31,383 nucleotides of DNA from Clostridium_AD sp051278035 (GTDB lineage: Bacteria > Bacillota > Clostridia > Clostridiales > Clostridiaceae). Positions 7,620 through 13,865 of this stretch are shown here, in pieces. The number at the start of each line of letters is the position of its first letter. Position 1 is the stretch's first letter. The stretch covers positions 1 to 31,383 of the forward strand of contig NZ_JBNMNU010000030.1 in assembly GCF_051278035.1 (NCBI RefSeq), given 5' to 3'. The notes under the pieces were generated by a model. It was given only the letters and a program-made list of their open reading frames with translations, was not told the origin of the DNA and did no database searches. Position numbers and translations under genes: made by a program.

Positions 7620-8462
7620 ATGAATTTAAAAATATCAACTCTAATTGAAGATAATCCTAGTGCTGATATAAGATTATGCAATGAACATGGATTGTCTCTT
7701 TATATGGAAATTGATGGGATAAAGATACTATTTGATACTGGTAAGAGCGGGGATTTTATTAGAAATGCTGAAATACTAAATATTGATTTAAATAAATTAG
7801 ATTACGTTATGATAAGTCATGGACATTATGACCATAGCGGAGGATTTAGAAAGCTTGTTGAGGAAACTTCAAACTCATATAAATTAATTGTAGGAGAAGA
7901 CTTTTTTAATAATAAGTATGAAGTAATAGAAGGTGATAATTACAAATATCTTGGCAATTCTTTTAATAAGGAGTATATTCATGACAATAAGATTGCAATA
8001 AAATATATTAAACAAGATATATATTATATTACTGAAAATATAATGGTATTTACTAATTTTAAAAAAAATGATTTTGAATTACCCAATAAAAGATTTCAAA
8101 TTAAAGAAGATGAAAAATATATTTTAGATGATTTTCATGATGAAATAGTACTAGTGTTAAAGTGTGAAAGTGGTTTAATTGTTGTTGTAGGATGTTCTCA
8201 TGTAGGAATAGTTAATATTTTAGAGAGTATTATAGAACGTACAGGGCTCCCAATCTATGGTATAATTGGGGGAACTCATTTAATAGAAGCAGATGAGCAA
8301 AGACTAAATAAAACAATTAATTACTTGAAGGAAAAAGATATTCAGATTATAGGGATATCACATTGTACAGGAGAAAAAGCAGCTGAAGAAATAAAACGAC
8401 AATTCGGTGAAAGATTTTTATACAATAATACAGGTAACATAATAGAGACTTTTCTATGTTAA
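7620..8462 (+). CDS. MBL-fold metallohydrolase
   Basis: A 280-residue metallo-beta-lactamase-fold protein of the subgroup often annotated as 7,8-dihydropterin-6-methyl-4-(beta-D-ribofuranosyl)-aminobenzene-5'-phosphate synthase-like. Metal-site motifs are complete: SHGHYDHSGG (HxHxDH), GCSHVGIVNI, GGTHL and SHCTG near the C-terminus. ATG 7620 is chosen because GTAGGTG sits 7 bases upstream; a GTG at 7611 in the same frame is the alternative. Members are frequent beside NifX/DUF134 genes. The real substrate is unknown; the pterin synthase name comes from a methanogen homologue and should not be taken literally here. Confidence 0.85.
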   Translation: MNLKISTLIEDNPSADIRLCNEHGLSLYMEIDGIKILFDTGKSGDFIRNAEILNIDLNKLDYVMISHGHYDHSGGFRKLVEETSNSYKLIVGEDFFNNKYEVIEGDNYKYLGNSFNKEYIHDNKIAIKYIKQDIYYITENIMVFTNFKKNDFELPNKRFQIKEDEKYILDDFHDEIVLVLKCESGLIVVVGCSHVGIVNILESIIERTGLPIYGIIGGTHLIEADEQRLNKTINYLKEKDIQIIGISHCTGEKAAEEIKRQFGERFLYNNTGNIIETFLC

Positions 8463-8552
8463 AAAGTATAAGTTATAACAAAACAAAAATATTTTATCTG
8501 AAATGCTTGTATGTTTAGCTTAAATGTTATAGATATGATAATATAATTGATA

Positions 8553-8584
8553 TAGATATTTAAAGTTTAAACTTTAAATATCTA
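8553..8584. promoter_or_regulatory. Perfect 32-bp palindrome upstream of the DUF134 gene
   Basis: TAGATATTTAAAGTTT (8553-8568) is mirrored exactly by its reverse complement through 8584. It has no loop and no T run, so it is more likely an operator than a terminator. A TATAAT lies at 8542-8547, eleven bases before, placing the palindrome at the start of a transcript that would lead into the gene at 8678. Confidence 0.45.
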
Positions 8585-8677
8585 CAATTAAATAAAAAGG
8601 CTAATAAGATGAAAGTTGGGAAATATATTAGCGTATTTATTTATATGTTTATTTAATACATGCAGGAGGAATAAATA

Positions 8678-9112
8678 ATGCCTAGACCAATAAAATTTAG
8701 AAGAGTAGAGTTTTTCCCAAAAGATACTTATTTTGTTCCTTGGGGAAAGCCTAAATGCGAAATTGAAGAGATAGTTTTGAAAGTAGAAGAACTTGAGGCA
8801 ATGAGGCTTAAAGACATTGAGGAATTAAATCAAGAAGAGTGTGGAGAGAAGATGCAGGTATCAAGACAAACTTTTCAAAATATTATAGACAGTGCAAGAA
8901 AAAAAACAGCTATTGCACTAACGGAAGGAAAAGCTATAAGGATAAGTGGTGGTAACTACAGAACAACATTTTGCAAATTCAAATGTGCTAATTGTAAAAG
9001 CATGTATGAAATAAATTTTGAACAGGACAAACACATTTGCCCTGATTGTGGTTCAGATAATGTAGTTTGCGGTAAAAAAGCTAAGTTTTGCAAAAAATGG
9101 TGTAAGGAATAG
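8678..9112 (+). CDS. DUF134-family HTH protein with C-terminal zinc-ribbon
   Basis: A 144-residue protein with the DUF134 signature: MPRPIKFRRVEFFP, EEIVLKVEELEAMRLKD and a sigma-region-4-like helix-turn-helix (ECGEKMQVSRQTFQNIIDSARKK, residues about 62-85). The C-terminal third carries CANCKSMYE and CPDCGSDNVVC, a rubredoxin-like four-Cys metal knuckle, followed by a further Cys-rich tail (CKKWC). It is a likely DNA-binding regulator of the metal-cofactor genes nearby, since the family travels with NifX and MinD genes; that target assignment is inference. ATG 8678 follows AGGAGG at optimal distance. Confidence 0.85.
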   Translation: MPRPIKFRRVEFFPKDTYFVPWGKPKCEIEEIVLKVEELEAMRLKDIEELNQEECGEKMQVSRQTFQNIIDSARKKTAIALTEGKAIRISGGNYRTTFCKFKCANCKSMYEINFEQDKHICPDCGSDNVVCGKKAKFCKKWCKE

Positions 9113-9161
9113 GATTTTTGACTACAAATACTTTATTTTATACAAATTGGAGTTGTAAAAA

Positions 9162-10550
9162 TTGAATGGTGAAATTGCATTACTTAAAGAAAAGGAACTA
9201 AATTTAGTAATTGAAAATTCCTATGATGGTATTTTTGTTACAGATGGAAAAGCTAATATATTAAAAATCAATAAGGCATATGAGAAAATTACCGGATTAA
9301 TACGAGAAGATATGATAGGGAAAAATATGAGGGAATTCGTCAAAAAACAAGAAATTTCTCAATCTGCTACGTTACTTGTTTTAAAAAGTAAAAAAACAGA
9401 AACTATTGTGCAAGAATTCCCAAGTGGAATGAAAGTAATGTCGTCATCAAGCCCAATATTTAATGAATATAGAAAGATTATAATGGTAGTAACAAATGTT
9501 AGAGATGTGACACAACTTTACGAATTTAAAGAAGAACTAGAAAAAAACAAAATTCTTGCGGAGAAATACTATACTGAAATTGCAGAACTTAGAGCTCAAT
9601 CGTTAAATTTATCTGATATGATTGCAGCAGATGAAGATATGCTTAATACTATACAAGTTGCAAAACGAGTTGCTGAAGTTAATACAACTGTGCTTATTTT
9701 GGGTGAAACTGGAGTTGGAAAAGAAGAAATTGCAAAATATATTCATAAAAATAGTTCTAGATCACAAAAACAATTCATAAAAATTAATTGTGGTGCAATT
9801 CCACTAAATCTTATAGAGTCAGAGCTATTTGGATATGAAAGAGGTGCATTCACAGGTGCAAATAAAGAGGGCAAAATAGGACTTTTTGAACTGGCCTCAG
9901 GGGGAACAATTTTTTTAGACGAAGTGGGCGAACTACCTTTAGATATTCAAGTTAAACTTCTCGGCGTTCTCCAAGAAAGAGAAATTGAAAGAATAGGTGG
10001 TATAAAACCTATAAAAATAGATGTTAGAATTATTGCAGTTACAAATAGAGATTTGGAAAAAATGGTAAGAAATAAGGAGTTCAGAGAAGACTTATATTAT
10101 AGATTAAATGTGGTACCTATAACCATTCCACCGTTAAGATATCGAAAACAAGATATATTAGCATTGATTACATACTTTTTAAAAGAATTAAACATAAGAT
10201 TTAATTCAAATAAAACATTCAGCGAAGAAGCAATTCGTAAAATGTATGAATACAATTGGCCAGGAAATGTTAGAGAGCTTAAAAATATTATAGAACGAGT
10301 TATGATAATGAGTCAAACTGATAAAATAACCATTAAGGATCTGCCAGAGGCTATAGCACAATACTCTGATGAAGGTTTTGTTGAAAATAATGAAACCAAG
10401 ACATTAAAAGAAGTTTTAGATCATGTGGAAGAACAGAAGTTAAATGAAGCTTTTTCAAAATATAAAAATGTCAGAGGTGCAGCTAAGTCTTTAGGAATTG
10501 ATGCTTCTACTTTTGTACGGAAACGTCAAAAATATACAAAGCCGTCTTAA
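9162..10550 (+). CDS. Sigma-54-dependent transcriptional activator, PAS-AAA-HTH
   Basis: A 462-residue enhancer-binding protein that activates sigma-54 RNA polymerase. Domains in order: PAS sensor (about 10-118), coiled linker (120-148), AAA+ domain with Walker A GETGVGKE (181-188), the sigma-54 contact loop GAFTGA (228-233), Walker B TIFLDE (249-254) and arginine-finger region (FREDLYYRLN), then a Fis/TyrR-type HTH (about 420-460, RGAAKSLGIDASTFVRK). No receiver domain, so the PAS domain must sense a small ligand, redox state or metabolite. The start is TTG 9162, preceded by TTGGAG. The only convincing sigma-54 promoter I found in the window is at 24572, before the 4-hydroxybutyryl-CoA dehydratase, so that operon is its likely target (inference). 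Confidence 0.92.
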   Translation: MNGEIALLKEKELNLVIENSYDGIFVTDGKANILKINKAYEKITGLIREDMIGKNMREFVKKQEISQSATLLVLKSKKTETIVQEFPSGMKVMSSSSPIFNEYRKIIMVVTNVRDVTQLYEFKEELEKNKILAEKYYTEIAELRAQSLNLSDMIAADEDMLNTIQVAKRVAEVNTTVLILGETGVGKEEIAKYIHKNSSRSQKQFIKINCGAIPLNLIESELFGYERGAFTGANKEGKIGLFELASGGTIFLDEVGELPLDIQVKLLGVLQEREIERIGGIKPIKIDVRIIAVTNRDLEKMVRNKEFREDLYYRLNVVPITIPPLRYRKQDILALITYFLKELNIRFNSNKTFSEEAIRKMYEYNWPGNVRELKNIIERVMIMSQTDKITIKDLPEAIAQYSDEGFVENNETKTLKEVLDHVEEQKLNEAFSKYKNVRGAAKSLGIDASTFVRKRQKYTKPS

Positions 10551-10575
10551 AAACACAGTGTATTTTTAAGACGGC
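10541..10575 (+). terminator. Stem-loop at the end of the sigma-54 activator gene
   Basis: Perfect 13-bp stem GCCGTCTTAAAAA (10541-10553) with its complement at 10563-10575. The left arm contains the stop codon. The tail is only weakly T-rich, so it may act with the stronger terminator at 10622. Confidence 0.55.
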
Positions 10576-10621
10576 AATCATTCTTTTCATGGATTTAATA
10601 ATAATTGATTAAATATAAATG

Positions 10622-10658
10622 AAAAAGCAAGTTACTTAAATGTAGCTTGCTTTTTTTT
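10622..10658 (+). terminator. Rho-independent terminator
   Basis: Stem AAAAAGCAAGTTAC (10622-10635) with GTAGCTTGCTTTTT, one G-U pair, followed by eight T at 10651-10658. Strong terminator insulating the transporter promoter downstream. Confidence 0.85.
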
Positions 10659-10781
10659 ACAAGGAAATCATTATAAATGAGTATATTTAAGTGAATATTT
10701 AAATATATTCTATTGTATGACATTAAAATATCAATATTTTCAAAAAATAATTTAAAAAGTAGTACTTTACTAGTGAAAATG

Positions 10782-10790
10782 TGGTAGAAT
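10782..10790 (+). promoter_or_regulatory. Extended -10 promoter of the AAE transporter
   Basis: TGGTAGAAT (10782-10790) is an extended -10 element (TG-N-TAGAAT). The predicted start near 10797 places the Rex-type operator at 10813-10830 as a downstream roadblock. The remaining intergenic DNA (10659-10910) shows no gene. Confidence 0.4.
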
Positions 10791-10812
10791 AAATTCATAA
10801 GCTTGCACATAA

Positions 10813-10830
10813 TTGTTAAATTGTTAACAA
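10813..10830. promoter_or_regulatory. Rex-type operator upstream of the AAE transporter
   Basis: TTGTTAAATTGTTAACAA matches the clostridial Rex consensus TTGTTAA-N4-TTAACAA in all fourteen fixed positions. Rex represses when NADH/NAD+ is low and is released by NADH, which links transporter expression to the redox state. Confidence 0.78.
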
Positions 10831-10910
10831 ACATTAGTTACATAACGTTGTAATTTATGTATTTCTAGTTTTATCACCGTATATAATATATTAATTTAGG
10901 AGGAATAAAA

Positions 10911-12176
10911 ATGAAATTTGACTTAATCGCTTTTTTAACAAATCCTTACATACCGATGTTTTTAGCAACTATTACTGGACTACTTTTAGGTAGGGTTAAA
11001 ATCGGAAAATTTAGTCTTGGACAATCAGGAGGTTTATTCACAGGAATATTTTTCGGATGGTTACTTTATGCAAAATATTGTGTTCCATTTATGATAGACC
11101 CTAATGATTCTACAAAAGGCTTAATAGAAGGTGCGCCGAAATATGCTGCTAATTATCTGCAGAATGGTGTTGTTAGTGGTGCGCTTTTTAAATTCACACT
11201 AATTTTGTTTATTGCAGCAGTTGGACTTCTAGCAGGAAAAGACATAGGTAAGGTTATAAAGAAGTATGGTGGCAAATTTGTTTTACTTGGTGGATTGATA
11301 TCTGGTACAGGTGCATTAATGACATATTTAGCTACACTTATATTTACTGGACAAAATCCTTTTGCTGTTGCAGGAGTTTATACAGGAGCTTTAACAAGCT
11401 CGCCGGCCCTTGCAGCAGCATTAGAGTCTACAGCAAAGTATGGAGTCGAAGCACAAGCACAAGTTGGTCTTGGACATGCTATTGGGTATGCACCAGGTGT
11501 TTTAGTGGTAATTATTGCTATGAATTTCTTCCCAGTTATATTTAAAATGGATTTAGAAGAAGAAAAAGCAAGATTTAGGGTGGATATGAAATCGTTTGAT
11601 GCCAAGGGCAATGACGAAAAAGAAATTAAAGAAGTTGGTATGGATATAGTTTCATTTCTTTTAGTATGTTTCCTTGGATACCTTCTTGGTTCTATAAAAG
11701 TCTTTTTACCTTTTATCAAATGGTTTAGTTTGGGATCAACTGGTGGAGTACTTATAATGGCATTATGGCTTGGTCATATAGGCAAGATTGGACCACTAAC
11801 ATTTAGAATGGACACTAAAGTCCTTAATGCAATAAGAGATTTATCTCTTTCCTTATTCCTTGCCATAGTAGGATTAAAATATGGATATGAAACTGTAGCT
11901 GCACTTGGGGGAAGCGGTGCTGAACTTGCACTAATTTCTTTTGGAGCTGGATTAATTTCATTGTTGGTTGGATTTATTGTAGCAAGATATATATTCAAAA
12001 TGAACTGGATTATTATTGCAGGTGCTATATGTGGCGGTATGACAAGTACTCCAGGACTTGGAGCTGCAATTGATGCTACTGGGACTGATGAAGTAGCTTC
12101 TGGCTATGGAGCAACATATCCATTTGGACTCTTATGTACAGTTATATTTGTAATAATACTTCATATGGTAGCATAA
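10911..12176 (+). CDS. AAE-family (AspT/SucE-like) anion transporter
   Basis: A 421-residue membrane protein with about ten to eleven hydrophobic helices in two homologous halves. Each half has the family motif: GALTSSPALAAALES (about residues 162-176) and GGMTSTPGLGAAIDA (about 375-389), as in aspartate:alanine exchangers and the succinate exporter SucE. The two central regulatory TrkA-C domains of the ~540-560-residue members are absent; only a short charged linker (about 215-245) separates the halves. It is flanked upstream by a Rex operator and downstream by the fumarate-to-succinate genes, so transport of a C4-dicarboxylate (succinate, fumarate, malate or aspartate) is a reasonable inference. 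The direction and substrate cannot be read from sequence. Confidence 0.78.
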   Translation: MKFDLIAFLTNPYIPMFLATITGLLLGRVKIGKFSLGQSGGLFTGIFFGWLLYAKYCVPFMIDPNDSTKGLIEGAPKYAANYLQNGVVSGALFKFTLILFIAAVGLLAGKDIGKVIKKYGGKFVLLGGLISGTGALMTYLATLIFTGQNPFAVAGVYTGALTSSPALAAALESTAKYGVEAQAQVGLGHAIGYAPGVLVVIIAMNFFPVIFKMDLEEEKARFRVDMKSFDAKGNDEKEIKEVGMDIVSFLLVCFLGYLLGSIKVFLPFIKWFSLGSTGGVLIMALWLGHIGKIGPLTFRMDTKVLNAIRDLSLSLFLAIVGLKYGYETVAALGGSGAELALISFGAGLISLLVGFIVARYIFKMNWIIIAGAICGGMTSTPGLGAAIDATGTDEVASGYGATYPFGLLCTVIFVIILHMVA

Positions 12177-12282
12177 TATAATAACGAATCTTAAAAGAAC
12201 ATTGATTAAGTGTAAGTAAAAACTATTATACATGCTATATTTTTAGAAAATTCATAAAATTGCATATAATTAAAAAATAAAA

Positions 12283-12300
12283 ATGTTAAATTATTAACAA
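12283..12300. promoter_or_regulatory. Rex-type operator, distal, upstream of hdrB
   Basis: ATGTTAAATTATTAACAA carries TGTTAA-N4-TTAACA, one outer base off the full Rex consensus. It lies in the 422-base gap between the transporter and hdrB. With the second site at 12526 it gives a spacing of about 243 bases, which could permit looping. Confidence 0.6.
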
Positions 12301-12398
12301 AATAAAAAAGGCTTAATACTATAACAGCCCAATTCTATAGCATATTTCTCTTAAATATAAATTATGATAGTAAATTTAAGGGGAATATTGTTTTTAAT

Positions 12399-12420
12399 TT
12401 ATAACAATATGTGTTATAAT
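12399..12420 (+). promoter_or_regulatory. Extended -10 promoter overlapped by an inverted repeat
   Basis: TGTTATAAT (12412-12420) is a perfect extended -10. The inverted repeat TTATAACA-N5-TGTTATAA (12399-12419) covers it, so a regulator bound there would block RNA polymerase. A competing 8-bp repeat ATATTGTT/AACAATAT occupies 12385-12410. The predicted start near 12427 would give hdrB a leader of about 170 bases. Confidence 0.45.
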
Positions 12421-12525
12421 TTTATCAATGACAGTGATTAGTTTCACCAACAAAGTGGATTGATAATCATTTATTTTCAATTATATAGATACTAAAAATA
12501 TAAAGCCAATTTTTTTTACGAATAT

Positions 12526-12543
12526 GTGTTAAAATATTAACAA
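12526..12543. promoter_or_regulatory. Rex-type operator, proximal, upstream of hdrB
   Basis: GTGTTAAAATATTAACAA contains TGTTAA-AATA-TTAACA, one outer base short of the full Rex consensus. The bases TGTTAAAAT (12527-12535) also read as an extended -10, so Rex bound here would occlude a promoter only 60 bases before the start codon. Confidence 0.7.
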
Positions 12544-12547
12544 ATCG

Positions 12548-12598
12548 AAAGGAGGTGTAAATCTAGACTTGTTTGTTCAAAAGTCTAGATGAATAAAG
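12548..12598 (+). promoter_or_regulatory. Ribosome site separated from the hdrB start by a hairpin
   Basis: A strong Shine-Dalgarno AAAGGAGGTG (12548-12557) lies 41 bases before the ATG at 12599, too far for normal initiation. The intervening bases 12561-12590 form a perfect 10-bp stem (ATCTAGACTT and AAGTCTAGAT, loop of 10). Folding it brings the site to about 11 unpaired bases from the ATG. No other good ribosome site precedes 12599. Confidence 0.65.
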
Positions 12599-13387
12599 AT
12601 GAAGTATAGTTATTATCCAGGATGTACGTTAAAGACGAAAGCTCAGGAATTAGAAAAGTTTGCTCTAGATTCTGCAAATGCATTGGGGTTTGAACTAGAA
12701 GAGCAAAAGGAGTGGCAATGTTGTGGTGCTGTATACCCTTTAGCCACTGATGAGATAGCCACTAAACTATCAGCGGTAAGAAGCCTAGCTGGTGCAAGGG
12801 ACAAAAATGAAAAATTAGTTACTTTATGTGCAGCATGCCATCACGTGATCAAAAGGGTCAATAATGATATGAAGAATAAAGAAGACATAAGCACAAAGGT
12901 TAACAACTATTTGGAACTAACAAAAGATTACAACGGAGAGACACAGGTTCTTCACTATCTTGAAGTGCTTAGAGATGAAATTGGATTTGATGAGCTAGCC
13001 AAAAAAGTAACAAATCCTCTTACTGGTAGGAAAATAGGTGCTTATTATGGATGCTTACTTCTTCGTCCTAGTGGGACAATGAACTTTGATGATCCAGAAA
13101 ACCCTTCTATAATAGAAGACTTTATTAAAGCCATTGGCGCTACTCCTATAAAATATCCATACAGAACGGAGTGTTGCGGAGGGTACCTTTGTTTAGATCA
13201 AAAGGATCTAGTGAATAAAATGACAGACAATATTGTTGAATCAGCTGTTAAGCATGATGCAAAGGAAATTGTTACAGCGTGCCCACTTTGCAAATATAAT
13301 TTAGAACAAAGTTTCGGCGGAGCAGAAAACAAACTATCTATTAGTTATTTCACCGAGCTTTTAGCTGAAGCGTTAGGTGTCAAATAA
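12599..13387 (+). CDS. hdrB: HdrB-like CCG-domain subunit
   Basis: A 262-residue protein with two CCG domains: first Cys9 (YYPGC), QCCG and CAACH; second YYGC, ECCGG and CPLC. Each CCG set matches the CX31-39CCX35-36CXXC pattern that binds the non-cubane [4Fe-4S] clusters of heterodisulfide reductase subunit B, where disulfide cleavage occurs. It is the first gene of the packed hdrB-hdrC-hdrA-flxDCBA run and is preceded by Rex-type sites. What it reduces here is uncertain, because clostridia lack coenzyme M/B: it could pass electrons to the neighbouring fumarate reductase, to an unidentified thiol/disulfide, or to a small protein partner as DsrC does in sulfate reducers. Confidence 0.9.
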   Translation: MKYSYYPGCTLKTKAQELEKFALDSANALGFELEEQKEWQCCGAVYPLATDEIATKLSAVRSLAGARDKNEKLVTLCAACHHVIKRVNNDMKNKEDISTKVNNYLELTKDYNGETQVLHYLEVLRDEIGFDELAKKVTNPLTGRKIGAYYGCLLLRPSGTMNFDDPENPSIIEDFIKAIGATPIKYPYRTECCGGYLCLDQKDLVNKMTDNIVESAVKHDAKEIVTACPLCKYNLEQSFGGAENKLSISYFTELLAEALGVK

Positions 13388-13406
13388 GTTAGGAGGCGAT
13401 AGTGCA

Positions 13407-13817
13407 ATGAAAAGAGTTGAAATATATTCCGACAAGAAATCAAAAGTGATAGATCAAATTTCAGAAATAAGTGGACAAAGAATACGGGATTGTATCCAAT
13501 GTGGAAAATGCTCAGCAGGCTGTCCTGCGAGTGAGGGTATGGATATTCTACCTCATCAGGTTATAAGATTACTTCAGACAGGACAATTGGATAAGGTTAC
13601 TGAGAGTAAAACCATTTGGAGATGTGCTTCCTGTTTTACTTGTGCACAGAGGTGCCCTAGGGATATAGATATTGCAAATGTTTTAGAGGCAGTTAGGCTT
13701 ACCATAATTAGGCGTACAGGAGAAAGTAGACTAACAGCTGATGATGTGTTTGGAAAAATAGATGATAAAATGCCTCAGCAGGCAATTGTAAGTGCATTTC
13801 GTAAGTATAATAAATAA
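13407..13817 (+). CDS. hdrC: HdrC-like iron-sulfur subunit
   Basis: A 136-residue protein with two [4Fe-4S] motifs, CIQCGKCSAGCP and CASCFTCAQRCP, the standard HdrC arrangement that wires HdrA to HdrB. ATG 13407 has AGGAGG ten bases upstream and is preferred to an ATG at 13377 that would overlap hdrB by 11 bases. The N-terminus (MKRVEIYSDKK) and C-terminus are short and hydrophilic, with no membrane segment, so the complex should be cytoplasmic. It is part of the same operon as hdrB. Confidence 0.9.
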   Translation: MKRVEIYSDKKSKVIDQISEISGQRIRDCIQCGKCSAGCPASEGMDILPHQVIRLLQTGQLDKVTESKTIWRCASCFTCAQRCPRDIDIANVLEAVRLTIIRRTGESRLTADDVFGKIDDKMPQQAIVSAFRKYNK

Positions 13818-13865
13818 TTTTTACAAAAATATAAAGGTAATAATATTCTTAAAGGAGGGATTGTG

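Noticed and set aside
10595..10834. 79-codon minus-strand frame in the gap before the transporter
   Set aside because: Composition is Leu/Ile/Asn-rich as in random AT-rich DNA, no ribosome site, and it overlaps the terminator and the Rex operator.
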